From Verrucomicrobiaceae bacterium (lineage in GTDB: Bacteria > Verrucomicrobiota > Verrucomicrobiia > Verrucomicrobiales > DEV007), in assembly GCA_004211885.1 (NCBI GenBank), contig SHBV01000007.1, positions 1 through 64,000 of the forward strand: a DNA stretch of 64,000 bases. The letters run 5' to 3'. The position numbers and the translations under genes were made by a program. Below, piece after piece: positions 1 through 8,710 of the stretch. The notes beneath the pieces were generated by a model. It had not been told where the DNA came from, made no database searches, and saw nothing but the letters and a program-made list of their open reading frames with translations. Each line of letters opens with the position of its first letter. The stretch's first letter is position 1.

Positions 1-192
1 GCAGCGAAGGAAGCTGAGGCGCTTGCCGCTAGAAAAAAACAGAACGCTGGTACGAATTCTCCTGCCAATTCAAATGCTAATGCAGCTCAAAAAGCTCTGG
101 AGGGTTTAAATCTTGGAGGACGACGGGGCAATAGAGAAATTCCAAAAGACGTTGACGTGGACAGGATCCGCGAGCTTTTTAATCGACGCTAG
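1..192 (+). CDS. C-terminal fragment of unknown protein
   Basis: An open frame runs in from the left edge and ends at TAG 190-192, giving 63 residues. The visible part is rich in Ala, Asn and Lys, then has a Gly-Arg stretch and ends with a charged DVDVDRIRELFNRR tail. I do not recognise the family. The low-complexity Ala/Gln/Asn stretch looks like a linker or disordered tail. The start lies outside the window, so size and function cannot be judged. The gene is followed by a 180-base gap with a possible promoter for the LysM gene. Confidence 0.6.
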   Translation, partial: AAKEAEALAARKKQNAGTNSPANSNANAAQKALEGLNLGGRRGNREIPKDVDVDRIRELFNRR

Positions 193-325
193 AAATTGCC
201 CTAGTTTATTTCTCTTAAATTGGCGGCATGGCCTTGAATTGGCTATGTGTTTCTTGAATTATGCCTTCAGGATGAAATAATTGATGTTTTTTCTTCAACT
301 ATGGGTCCGAATTTAGAACGCGGCC

Positions 326-352
326 TTGACTTCTAGTTAAGATATGTAAAAT
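326..352 (+). promoter_or_regulatory. candidate sigma-70-type promoter of LysM gene
   Basis: TTGACT at 326-331 is followed after 15 bases by TAAAAT at 347-352. The spacer is shorter than the usual 17. The expected start would lie about 20 bases before the LysM coding region, which is a sensible position. This is seen by eye only. Confidence 0.3.
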
Positions 353-381
353 ATCAGCTCACACAAACAATGCCTGTGGCT

Positions 382-807
382 ATGAAGAAGATTAAGATCC
401 TTATAACAATTACTTTAATTTCCCTTGTAAGTATTTCCTGTACGCAGAAAAAAACGGGTCCTCTCGTTTACAAAGGAAAGCAAGGGCAACCTTACAGTGA
501 CCCTTATGCCTCATCGGAGGAATACAATAACATTTATGCTTCCCAGTCCGGAGGAGGGGATGATTTCTACAGTCAGCCGATAGGTGATCCTTACGTCCCT
601 CCTGGCAGTGGTGACATTGCCATTCAGCCACCTTCTCCCCAGCCCAAACAAACTTATGCGTCCAAGCAAAGCGTTCATACGGTCAAGAGAGGTGATACTC
701 TATATAGTATCTCGCGCAATTACGGAACAACGGTCGCGGCTCTTAGGCAGGTCAACGGTATCAGTGGTAGCCTAATCAGGATCGGTGAGAGGATCTCAAT
801 TCCTTGA
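382..807 (+). CDS. LysM-domain exported protein, probable lipoprotein
   Basis: The C-terminal 45 residues form a LysM domain (VHTVKRGDTLYSIS, then a YGTTVAALRQVNG helix and a final IRIGERISIP strand). LysM binds N-acetylglucosamine-containing glycans such as peptidoglycan. The N-terminus is a short hydrophobic signal with MKKIK and a Cys after LVSIS. It is a plausible lipobox, although Ser at position -3 is unusual. The linker is rich in Pro, Gly, Ser and Tyr. An ATG also exists at 370, but the one at 382 gives the better signal peptide. A cell-wall-bound or outer-membrane lipoprotein is likely. No catalytic domain is attached. Confidence 0.85.
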   Translation: MKKIKILITITLISLVSISCTQKKTGPLVYKGKQGQPYSDPYASSEEYNNIYASQSGGGDDFYSQPIGDPYVPPGSGDIAIQPPSPQPKQTYASKQSVHTVKRGDTLYSISRNYGTTVAALRQVNGISGSLIRIGERISIP

Positions 808-832
808 TTGTATATTTATAAATTAATTTTTG

Positions 833-868
833 AGGGTTCACTTGCTTGCGGGTGAACCCTTTTTATTT
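833..868 (+). terminator. rho-independent terminator after LysM gene
   Basis: AGGGTTCAC (833-841) pairs perfectly with GTGAACCCT (852-860) around a 10-base loop and is followed by TTTTATTT. The T-run is on the plus strand side. The T-run overlaps the last codon of the convergent isomerase gene. Confidence 0.8.
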
Positions 869-1678
869 ACTAAAAGCTTCTTTGAGAAAGGCGATACTTT
901 CTTTTGCAATGGTTTCTGGGTCCGGACTGTAATCGAAAACTTCGACGGAGATGTATCCTTGGTAATTAACAGAACTGAGGGAATCGACGATGGGGCCGTA
1001 TTGAACTTTTCCAGTTCCTGGTCCCCTCAGGTTAGGATCATTGGCATGGAAATGAGCAATATATTCACTGCTTTCGGTGATTATTTGAGGTATGGATTTT
1101 TGTTCATCACTCATTGCCTTAACGTCGAGATGAAGTCTGCAAGCTGGGCTGTCGATTTTATTAATGAGTTCAATTGTTTCTTCTGCCGTGTTTAAGAAAT
1201 TAGTCTCTGCTCTTGCCAATGGCTCCATTGCAATTGTGACGTCACATTCCGATGCAGTTTCACAAATCTTAGATAGAGTTTCAGCGGAACGTTCAATTGC
1301 ATCGGTCCTGTTCCACTCTGGAAGTATGTCCCTCTGTTTTGGACTTCCCCATACCATGACTTTACCATTCATGGCAGCGCAGGTGCGGACAAGGTGCTTT
1401 CCAAAATTGACTGTGTCCTTTTGCAAAAGGGGATCATCAGTTGTGAGATGAAGCCAAGACGGTTTGACAAGGAGCCAATGAAGTCCAACCACTTCGAGTC
1501 CTGCTGATTTGGCTTTTGCGCCTATCTTGGCAGCATCACTTTCGCTAATTTCTCTTGGATCCTCGTTGAGTGTGAATGGTGCAATTTCGACCCCATCATA
1601 ACCGCTACTCGCAATGTGTTCGCAAGTGGCTTCGAAATCCCAGCCGACATAGGTTTCATTACATAGTGCAAATTTCAT
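863..1678 (-). CDS. sugar phosphate isomerase/epimerase (xylose-isomerase-like TIM barrel)
   Basis: About 271 residues with the layout of the AP-endonuclease-2/xylose-isomerase-like TIM barrel family. It opens with MKFALCNETYVGWDFE and continues with SSGYDGVEIAPF, a VGLHWLL strand, AMEPLARAETNF, CRLHLDVKAMS, IAHFHANDPN and YISVEVFDYSP near the C-terminus. The Glu, Asp, His and Glu residues in these strands are the usual metal ligands. Members isomerise or epimerise sugars and related polyols in the cytoplasm, but the substrate cannot be read from sequence. The ATG at 1678 was chosen over a TTG at 1714 because the family fold starts there. It lies 74 bases downstream of the methyltransferase gene on the same strand. 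Confidence 0.85.
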   Translation of the reverse strand: MKFALCNETYVGWDFEATCEHIASSGYDGVEIAPFTLNEDPREISESDAAKIGAKAKSAGLEVVGLHWLLVKPSWLHLTTDDPLLQKDTVNFGKHLVRTCAAMNGKVMVWGSPKQRDILPEWNRTDAIERSAETLSKICETASECDVTIAMEPLARAETNFLNTAEETIELINKIDSPACRLHLDVKAMSDEQKSIPQIITESSEYIAHFHANDPNLRGPGTGKVQYGPIVDSLSSVNYQGYISVEVFDYSPDPETIAKESIAFLKEAFSK

Positions 1679-1752
1679 TATCTCAGAGATCTTCTTTGCT
1701 GCCCCTGATGTCAAGGGCTTGTCTGCCCGAGAGGTGAATTTTATTGTATAAT

Positions 1753-2769
1753 TCAGATCTTACGGTGCCAAAGAACCTTAAAAGCCTCTCCTGCCCCGTG
1801 CGGATTAGTTGATGGGTCCCCAGGAGATGATTTGATGTCATTCTCTGCAATGAATTCGGCCTGAGTCTGATAGTTGATTTCTTTTAACCCATCTATCAGC
1901 ATGCGTTTTCTGATGTCTGTGAAGTCGATGTCTGAGGTGATGTCCTGGTGCCCGGGCCTTGCAAGGATTTCATGCATCTGTTCGAAACGATTTTGTGCAA
2001 AGTATGCACGGACAGTTCCATTAGGGCGTCTTCCATAAAGGTCAGGGAACTCGTCGCCGTAATCAATGCTAAGCATATGTCCCTGTTCCCAGAATTCTAT
2101 CCAGGAATGAAACCATCTGACGAAGTCGTCGTGTCTTTCGACGCGTTGTCCGTCTTTAAAATTATGTGATTCTAGTAGGGAAGAATTTTTTGGGATTTCG
2201 TAATCCTCGCCGACACTAGTGGTCCATTGCTGATTCTCTGAATGAGCCATCACTCTCTGCCACTTTTCTTTTTGTTCTTCCCATTGAATTAATTCTACAG
2301 GAAATGCATCTATTAGTTCATTGGATATGATAAGGGCTTTGCCTGAGCAGGCCCTAAGAGCAGATTTGGGATCTTTATGCCATTGTAATAAATTTCTTTT
2401 TCCGAGTCGCTGAACCTGTAATTTAAGAAGTGGTTCTGATGATTCAACGATATGATACTCAAGTTTTAGTCGAGACCAGAAACCGATCCTCTTAATTATT
2501 TGCTCAGCGAGGGACCCGTTACCTGCACCCATTTCAATGATTGAGTGGGGAAGTTTTTTATCTTGCCTCCATACTCTTTGGATCCAGCTAGTTATGGCAT
2601 TTGCCAATGAGTTATTTAGCGTAGTTGAGGTTGAGAAGTCTCCGGTCGGCCCCACTTCTCGGATATTAGTACTGTAGTAGCCGCCATCATCATCATATAG
2701 GGCACTTTTCATGAAGTCCCTGAATGGGATGTTTCCTGAATTAATTAACCGATTGCGGAGAGGTTCCAA
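1753..2769 (-). CDS. MidA/NDUFAF7-family SAM-dependent methyltransferase
   Basis: 338 residues matching the MidA (DUF185) family of class I methyltransferases. In eukaryotes NDUFAF7 methylates an arginine of complex I; bacterial targets are unknown. Visible motifs are the N-terminal IPFRDFMKSALYDDDGGYY, the SAM loop IIEMGAGNGSLAEQI (about residues 74-90), ISNELIDAFPV and MLSIDYGDEFPDLYGRRPNG. The start is a TTG at 2769; an in-frame stop a few codons upstream rules out a much longer form. It lies 24 bases after the acyl synthetase gene and is probably cotranscribed with it. Confidence 0.88.
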   Translation of the reverse strand: MEPLRNRLINSGNIPFRDFMKSALYDDDGGYYSTNIREVGPTGDFSTSTTLNNSLANAITSWIQRVWRQDKKLPHSIIEMGAGNGSLAEQIIKRIGFWSRLKLEYHIVESSEPLLKLQVQRLGKRNLLQWHKDPKSALRACSGKALIISNELIDAFPVELIQWEEQKEKWQRVMAHSENQQWTTSVGEDYEIPKNSSLLESHNFKDGQRVERHDDFVRWFHSWIEFWEQGHMLSIDYGDEFPDLYGRRPNGTVRAYFAQNRFEQMHEILARPGHQDITSDIDFTDIRKRMLIDGLKEINYQTQAEFIAENDIKSSPGDPSTNPHGAGEAFKVLWHRKI

Positions 2770-2793
2770 GATGAGGGGAATTGCTTCAGATTT

Positions 2794-4962
2794 CTACTGG
2801 CCATTTGCCATTTCCTCACAACCTTTGATGTCGAGTTTGCCAGAGGCTAGAGAAGGTATTTCTTCAACTTTTACTATTTTCTTTGGAATCCAAAGTGCAG
2901 GGACTCCTGAATCCAAAAGTTTTTGCCGAAGTGCTTTCGTTGAATCATTATCCATCTCGACTGAACTGAGCATTACTAGAGCCTCGCCCTTGGCCTCGTC
3001 AGGGACTCCCACGATTGCGATTTTCTTTTCAGCCTCAGAGTCATAGCTGAGGGCTTTGTTTACATGTGCTTCTATCGTTTCATGAGGGACCATTTCGCCA
3101 GCGATCTTTGAGAATCTTGACAGTCTCCCTTCGATGAAGAGAAAGCCATCCTCGTCGACTCGTCCAATGTCCCCAGTCCTGAACCATTCATCTTTAATGA
3201 CTTCCTTAGTCTGATCTGGAAGATGAAGGTATTCCTTGAACACGTTGGATCCTTTTAGCCAAATCATTCCACTCTGATTTATGGGTATCGGAGTATCGTC
3301 ATTAGTGTCAGTGATTCTTACAGCGACTCCAGGCAAGAACTGGCCGACTGAACCGGACCTTTCGCTAGGAATCAGTTGCTCATTATTTTCAGTATCGACA
3401 TTGGGAATATTCACATTTGAGACGGGAGATGTTTCAGTTAATCCGTATCCTTCCATTACTTTTTTTCCGAACTTCTTAGAGAAAGCTTCTGCTAGTTTTT
3501 GAGGCAGTTTTTCAGCGCCAGTCACTACATACTTAATGGTTTCAAGTTGTTCCGGATCTACTCTCCTCATGTAGCCTCTTAAAAATGTTGGAGTCGCCAA
3601 GAGGAGAGTGACTTTGTGTTTCTGAATAAGATTAGCGAGTTTGGGTGGATCTAAGGGGCTCGGGTAGGTTACAAGATCAACTCCCTCGAGCATAGGGTAC
3701 CACAGCGTGACCGTTGATCCGAAACTGTGAAAGAGCGGTAAGCATCCTAGGACCTTATCGTCATCACTAAGTTCGAGTCTGCTTCCGAATTGTGAAACGT
3801 TAGCGAGAATATTGCGATGAGTGAGTACTACCCCTTTAGGGTTTCCCGAACTTCCGCTGGTAAACAGAAGAACGGCTTCCTTGTCACCGCCGTCTTTCGC
3901 TATGCCCAGCATTGAAGCTAGTATTTTCGGAGAGAAAATCTTTAAGGCGATGAACCATAAAGTGATTTTTTTCTTTTTCTTTAATGGAGGCAGAATTTTT
4001 TCAATGAACAGGATCTTATCATCGTCGGGCCAAGGAAATCCTGGATACTTTTCAACGAATGCCCCTGCCGTGATGATTTTTTCCAAGTCAGCCTGCTCAA
4101 TGGAAGAGTTAACAGCATCCGATCCTGCAGTGAAGTTTAAATTGACTGGAATTTTTCCCGAAAGTAGAACTGCTAGATTTGCAACGAGGCCACCCTTGCC
4201 TGGTGTTAGTACAATACCGACACGATCCTTTTGGGTTTCTTTTTTGATTATCCGGCTCAGCGCTGCTGCTGCAGCAAAGACTTTTGTGAAGACAAGTTCG
4301 GTACCGTCATTCCCATCAAAGACAGTGGTCCTTGATCCGTAATTTTTAAGTCCTACAATGATTGAATAGGCTAAAGAATCGTTAAAGATGCTGTGATTAC
4401 TGAATGCTTTTTCTCCAGCCTCAAGTAGGGACTCCTGATAGTTTGAAACTGTAAGATCGTCTTCCTTTAGAGCCTTTCCATAGGAATGGGTCGTTACTTT
4501 TTCCTTATCAATAGATAGCTTGGTCTCTGATAACTTTTCTATGAAAATAGGAATGCTCGGGATCCCTAGTCCGAGCATTTTTCTGAGATGGTCAGTGGGA
4601 AAATAAAAATTAGCTCCATTCTTAACTGAAGTTCTGGCTGGAATGAAAATGATGGTATTTTCTTTATTCCTAATAGGTTCAATGATGGATCTTAACTCGT
4701 CATCGGATCCAGAGATGAAATCGAAAGAAGTAACGTTCGGATCATTAGAATCCAATCCTAGTTCTTCGGACCTTGAATTGGATGAATCGAGTAGTAGGAT
4801 CGGATTTGAACCGGCCTTATTGATGTCTGCAGTGAGTATTGAAAGGTCAGATTTACTGACCCGATTAGGTAACAGGACAAGGCATTCTTTTCCGAAAGGG
4901 GGCTTTGATCCCAGCCGGATAAAGTCATTGGTGATTACGTTATCGGTTTCTGTTCCTGACAT
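2794..4962 (-). CDS. AMP-dependent acyl-CoA/acyl-ACP synthetase (Aas-like adenylation protein)
   Basis: 722 residues. The C-terminal 500 form an ANL-superfamily adenylating enzyme: P-loop LLFTSGSSGNPKG (about 363), YGLTETSP (about 504), WFRTGDIGRVDEDGFLFIEGR (about 594) and the catalytic Lys in ASGKLDIKG near the C-terminus. The domain resembles the ligase half of Aas, which activates fatty acids for transfer to acyl carrier protein or lysophospholipid. The first 200 residues contain no recognisable PlsC acyltransferase or transporter, although such fusions exist in related proteins. There is no signal peptide. Fatty acid or lysolipid salvage is the best guess; the acceptor (CoA or ACP) is not determinable. 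It heads a leftward group with the methyltransferase. Confidence 0.85.
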   Translation of the reverse strand: MSGTETDNVITNDFIRLGSKPPFGKECLVLLPNRVSKSDLSILTADINKAGSNPILLLDSSNSRSEELGLDSNDPNVTSFDFISGSDDELRSIIEPIRNKENTIIFIPARTSVKNGANFYFPTDHLRKMLGLGIPSIPIFIEKLSETKLSIDKEKVTTHSYGKALKEDDLTVSNYQESLLEAGEKAFSNHSIFNDSLAYSIIVGLKNYGSRTTVFDGNDGTELVFTKVFAAAAALSRIIKKETQKDRVGIVLTPGKGGLVANLAVLLSGKIPVNLNFTAGSDAVNSSIEQADLEKIITAGAFVEKYPGFPWPDDDKILFIEKILPPLKKKKKITLWFIALKIFSPKILASMLGIAKDGGDKEAVLLFTSGSSGNPKGVVLTHRNILANVSQFGSRLELSDDDKVLGCLPLFHSFGSTVTLWYPMLEGVDLVTYPSPLDPPKLANLIQKHKVTLLLATPTFLRGYMRRVDPEQLETIKYVVTGAEKLPQKLAEAFSKKFGKKVMEGYGLTETSPVSNVNIPNVDTENNEQLIPSERSGSVGQFLPGVAVRITDTNDDTPIPINQSGMIWLKGSNVFKEYLHLPDQTKEVIKDEWFRTGDIGRVDEDGFLFIEGRLSRFSKIAGEMVPHETIEAHVNKALSYDSEAEKKIAIVGVPDEAKGEALVMLSSVEMDNDSTKALRQKLLDSGVPALWIPKKIVKVEEIPSLASGKLDIKGCEEMANGQ

Positions 4963-5107
4963 CTTTGTATTAATATATTTTATTCCCCTAATGTTTACGT
5001 GTTAATGATTTACACTGCAATGTATTGGAATTAATAATAAGTTAAGATTAAGTGCTTTTTACCCCAAGTAATTTAACAATTATTTAAATATTTTTATATA
5101 CAGCCCC

Positions 5108-5458
5108 ATGAATGATCAAAAAAGTGAACCTGAAATTTCTGAGGATTCCTCGAGCCCTTTAGGTTCAGGGATGACGAGGCAGGAATACTGGAAAAAAAAT
5201 ATCACCTGTGTATTGAGCTTATTGGTAGTCTGGTTTGTTGTTTCTTATGGTTGTGGGATTCTTTTTGTTGAACAAATGAATAAGATTTCAATTGGAGGAG
5301 CGCAGTTCGGATTTTGGATGGCTCAGCAAGGTTCCATTTACGTGTTTGTGGTTCTTATCTTTGTTTATGTTCGTTTGATGAATCGGCTCGATCGTGAGTT
5401 TACGGGTACTTGTCAGAACGAGGAGAAAGTTCAAACTAAAGGAGAGGAGCAGTCATAA
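5108..5458 (+). CDS. DUF4212 sodium:solute symporter small subunit
   Basis: 116 residues with a charged N-terminus ending in RQEYWKKNI, then two membrane helices (about 36-57 and 74-95) separated by a short loop containing FVEQMNKISIGGAQFGFWMAQQGS. This is the pattern of the DUF4212 small subunit that accompanies VC_2705-type sodium:solute symporters. It is an inner-membrane partner of the next gene. Its TAA stop shares its last base with the ATG of the transporter (TAATG at 5456-5460), so translation is probably coupled. An AAGGAGAGGAG stretch inside its end acts as ribosome site for the transporter. Confidence 0.9.
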   Translation: MNDQKSEPEISEDSSSPLGSGMTRQEYWKKNITCVLSLLVVWFVVSYGCGILFVEQMNKISIGGAQFGFWMAQQGSIYVFVVLIFVYVRLMNRLDREFTGTCQNEEKVQTKGEEQS

Positions 5459-7224
5459 TGGATGTTCAAACCTGGACCTATCTTATCGTCGGTTTTACTT
5501 TTACCCTTTACATAGGCATTGCTATTTGGAGTAAGGCTAAGTCTACTAAGGAATTTTATGTTGCGGGTGGAAATATCAGCCCAATAGCCAACGGCATGGC
5601 TACGGCTGCTGACTGGATGAGCGCCGCATCGTTCATTTCAATGGCAGGGCTCATTGCTTTTTCTGGTTACGGAGGATCAGTTTTCCTTATGGGATGGACT
5701 GGAGGTTATGTGCTGCTGGCCTTTCTGGTGGCTCCGTATCTGCGCAAGTATGGAAAATTTACCGTGCCTGAATTTATTGGTGAGCGTTTTTATTCAAAAA
5801 CAGCAAGATTAGTAGCTGTTCTTTGTCTTATCGTTGTCTCGGTTACCTATGTTATCGGGCAGATGAAGGGTGTTGGAGTTGCGTTTTCAAGGTTCCTTGA
5901 AACGGATTATAATACCGGATTATTTATTGGAATGGGAATCGTGTTTTTCTATGCGGTCCTTGGTGGGATGAAGGGTATTACCTATACCCAGATTGCTCAG
6001 TATGTTGTTCTTATCTTTGCATATACGGTCCCTGCTATTTTTATTTCACTGGAACTGACCGGTAATCCGATTCCTCAATTTGGCCTACTTGGAAACGTTT
6101 CAGATGGCACGCCATTGTTGCAAAAACTGGATACAGTGATCACTGAGCTTGGGTTTGGCCAATACACTAACAGTGTAATGGGGAGTAAATTAAATATGTT
6201 TGCTTATACCCTTTCCCTCATGATTGGCACTGCGGGTCTCCCTCATGTTATTATTAGGTTCTTTACGGTAAAGAAGGTCAGTGACGCTCGCTTGTCAGCG
6301 GGATGGGCCTTGGTTTTTATAGCTATTCTTTATACCACGGCGCCGGCAGTCGCCGCCATGGCTCGATTGAAATTCACCAAGACGATTCAGGTCGATAAGG
6401 TTGGAGAAGTTTCTGGGAACATTGAGTATGAGAAACGTCCTGAATGGTTTAAGAACTGGGAGAAGACCGGGCTCCTCAAGCATGAGGATAAGAATGGTGA
6501 TGGACGAATTCAGTATTATAATGATGCTGATAAATCATTTGCTTCTGTCGCCTCTGAGTACGGTTGGAAGGGCAATGAGATGACCAAGGTCGATAAGGAT
6601 ATCATGGTTTTGGCAAATCCTGAAATAGCAAAATTGCCAGGATGGGTCGTTGCGCTTGTCGTTGCCGGAGGATTGGCTGCGGCGCTTTCTACAGCTGCAG
6701 GGTTGTTACTTGCGATTTCCTCATCCATCTCGCATGACCTGCTTAAAGGGATATTTCGTCCGGAAATTAGTGAAAAGCAGGAACTGAATGCGAGCCGGAT
6801 TGCCATGGTTGGAGCGATATTGCTCGCTGGCTATTTTGGTCTTAATCCGCCTGACTTTGCAGCGGGGACCGTGGCCATTGCTTTTGGTTTGGCGGCTTCA
6901 TCAATATTTCCTGTCCTGATGATGGGGATTTTTGTAAAGAGAATGAATCGTGAGGGCGCCATTGCGGGAATGATTGCCGGCCTTGGTGTGACTTTACTTT
7001 ATGTGTTCCAGCACAAAGGAATTATGTTTATCCCCGGCACATCCTATATGGGAGGCATGGAGGATAACTGGTTCTTTGGCATTACACCAAATGCTTTTGG
7101 TGCAGTTGGGGCCATAGTGAATTTTGTCGTAGCTTTTATAGTATCTAAAATGGCAAAGGATCCTCCAGAGGAGGTTCAAAATCTGGTTGAAGATATTCGT
7201 CTTCCACAGATCAACGAAAATTAA
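5458..7224 (+). CDS. sodium:solute symporter, VC_2705/ActP-like
   Basis: 588 residues, about 13 membrane helices, of the SSS (APC superfamily, LeuT-fold) transporters. Typical stretches are FYVAGGNISPIANGMATAADWMS, LPHVIIRFFTVK and AALSTAAGLLLAISSSISHD. With the DUF4212 partner it belongs to the VC_2705 branch related to acetate permease ActP. Substrates are probably short monocarboxylates with sodium, but this is inferred. A hydrophilic loop of about 85 residues (about 305-390) contains DKNGDGRIQ, which resembles an EF-hand calcium loop. The gene ends in TTAA, a palindrome that also supplies the stop codon of the convergent Hsp33 gene. Confidence 0.92.
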   Translation: MDVQTWTYLIVGFTFTLYIGIAIWSKAKSTKEFYVAGGNISPIANGMATAADWMSAASFISMAGLIAFSGYGGSVFLMGWTGGYVLLAFLVAPYLRKYGKFTVPEFIGERFYSKTARLVAVLCLIVVSVTYVIGQMKGVGVAFSRFLETDYNTGLFIGMGIVFFYAVLGGMKGITYTQIAQYVVLIFAYTVPAIFISLELTGNPIPQFGLLGNVSDGTPLLQKLDTVITELGFGQYTNSVMGSKLNMFAYTLSLMIGTAGLPHVIIRFFTVKKVSDARLSAGWALVFIAILYTTAPAVAAMARLKFTKTIQVDKVGEVSGNIEYEKRPEWFKNWEKTGLLKHEDKNGDGRIQYYNDADKSFASVASEYGWKGNEMTKVDKDIMVLANPEIAKLPGWVVALVVAGGLAAALSTAAGLLLAISSSISHDLLKGIFRPEISEKQELNASRIAMVGAILLAGYFGLNPPDFAAGTVAIAFGLAASSIFPVLMMGIFVKRMNREGAIAGMIAGLGVTLLYVFQHKGIMFIPGTSYMGGMEDNWFFGITPNAFGAVGAIVNFVVAFIVSKMAKDPPEEVQNLVEDIRLPQINEN

Positions 7225-8009
7225 ACTTCGTCTTTCATTTGATCAAAATCTTTTGAGGAGATTACAGTGATTGCCGCGCAGCGGGGGCATTCAATATTCA
7301 CGCTTTCTTTGTCGCCTAAAACCTCATCCTTGGACGTCGTTGCCAGGGCGTTAATGATACGCTCTTTTGTGCAGCCGCACTTGTAACTGTAATACCGTTT
7401 TTCGAGCAAGCTTAACTCTTCATCTTTATCGAGGCTTCTGATTGCCGCATCATTTAAAGAGAGTAGCCAATCCTCATCGCACTCGGGCTGAGCTGAGATG
7501 AAAACAAATTCTTCTTCTGAATAATTAAAGAACCTCGCAGTTCTCTGTTCACTTTGTTTGTAATATTCCTGAATTATTTGAAAGATGCTTGCTGAGGGTT
7601 TGAAATCAATTGCGCTGCGCCTAGGTTCTTTCGGGAAATTATTGATCTGAGTAATGAAAAGGTTCGTTTTATCGTCTCTAATTCCTTCAGTAAATAATCT
7701 GCCTATGATATTACCTTCGTTACTGTTGCCGGTAACGAACAGGTTCATTAGAGGTTCGCAAAAGTGAATGGTCCATGCGCTAACTTCGTCCCAAGGCCTA
7801 GAGGCTAGGTGCAGGGCAATGCCTGCCAATGCATCTTTTAATTTCTGGTCCTTGTCAGGGCTCGTGGATATCTGGTGCTGCATTAAATGAAGGTAATGAT
7901 CCATATAGACTGGACCAAAATTTCCTCGCACGGCCAATGCGTTTCGATGCCGGACAAAGTAACAGCGGACCTCAACGGAGCTTTCGTCCTGAGCATTATT
8001 AATTTCCAT
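7221..8009 (-). CDS. hslO: Hsp33 redox-regulated holdase chaperone
   Basis: 262 residues of the Hsp33 family. The C-terminal redox switch has YKCGCTKER (about residues 209-211) and ECPRCAAITV (about 240-243), giving the four zinc-binding cysteines as CxC and CxxC. Oxidation of these residues releases zinc and activates the cytoplasmic holdase against bleach- or heat-unfolded proteins. The N-terminal domain begins VEVRCYFVRHRNALAVRG, and the middle contains LASRPWDEVSAWTIHFCEP. The gene converges on the symporter with a four-base overlap. The upstream leader has no clear ribosome site. Confidence 0.9.
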   Translation of the reverse strand: MEINNAQDESSVEVRCYFVRHRNALAVRGNFGPVYMDHYLHLMQHQISTSPDKDQKLKDALAGIALHLASRPWDEVSAWTIHFCEPLMNLFVTGNSNEGNIIGRLFTEGIRDDKTNLFITQINNFPKEPRRSAIDFKPSASIFQIIQEYYKQSEQRTARFFNYSEEEFVFISAQPECDEDWLLSLNDAAIRSLDKDEELSLLEKRYYSYKCGCTKERIINALATTSKDEVLGDKESVNIECPRCAAITVISSKDFDQMKDEV

Positions 8010-8113
8010 ATAAAAAATTTCTAATTATTCGGTTATGGGGAACAGTTTATCTATTTTAATGCCATTGAAAGCCTTGCCTGACAAGGAACAGTGTTATTAT
8101 GTAATTTTCTATT

Positions 8114-8689
8114 GTGTCTTCAATAAATCCAGAATTTTTACTCCAAGCTTACCGCATGGGAATTTTTCCTATGGCCATGGAGCAGGGTGAAATTGGCTGG
8201 TTCAGTCCGGATCCTAGAGGCGTTATTCCACTCGATTCGTTTCATGTTCCTAAGAGTTTGAAGAGGATCATGAGTTCTAATCGGTTTGATGTTCGTATTA
8301 ATTCATCTTTCGATGAAGTCATTGATGGGTGTGCGGAGCGCGAGGAGACTTGGATCGATGAAACGGTGAGGGAGAGTTATTTGAATCTTAAAGGAAGAGG
8401 ATATGCGCATTCCGTGGAATGCTGGTCCGAAGGTGAGTTGGCTGGGGGCCTTTATGGGGTTGCGATCGGTGGAGCTTTTTTTGGTGAGTCTATGTTTTCA
8501 AGAAAACGTGATGCTTCCAAAGTGGCTCTCGTTTCCTTGGTCGAACATTTATTAAAACGAAAATTCATTTTGCTGGACACGCAATGGACCACGCCTCACC
8601 TGCAACAATTTGGAGCCATTGACATTCCTAAATCGACATACATGAAGGTGCTCCATGAGGCTATTGGAATGGATGTTAGTTTTGTGTAA
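8114..8689 (+). CDS. aat: leucyl/phenylalanyl-tRNA--protein transferase
   Basis: 191 residues of the Aat family. The enzyme adds Leu or Phe from aminoacyl-tRNA to proteins with basic N-termini, marking them for ClpAP degradation in the bacterial N-degron pathway. Signature stretches are AYRMGIFPM, WFSPDPRGVIPLD, ETWIDETVRESYLNLKGRGYAHSVE, GGAFFGESMFS, ASKVALVSLVEHL and LLDTQWTTPHLQQFGAI. It is shorter than the 234-residue E. coli enzyme because N- and C-terminal extensions are missing; the catalytic core is intact. The start is a GTG at 8114 with no obvious ribosome site. Confidence 0.93.
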   Translation: MSSINPEFLLQAYRMGIFPMAMEQGEIGWFSPDPRGVIPLDSFHVPKSLKRIMSSNRFDVRINSSFDEVIDGCAEREETWIDETVRESYLNLKGRGYAHSVECWSEGELAGGLYGVAIGGAFFGESMFSRKRDASKVALVSLVEHLLKRKFILLDTQWTTPHLQQFGAIDIPKSTYMKVLHEAIGMDVSFV

Positions 8690-8710
8690 CCAATGAAATG
8701 GCGAGCTGTT

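Noticed and set aside
4380-4420. NHxxxxD motif suggesting an acyltransferase in the acyl synthetase
   Set aside because: NHSIFND lies at about residue 190, far from a normal PlsC context, and other acyltransferase blocks are missing.
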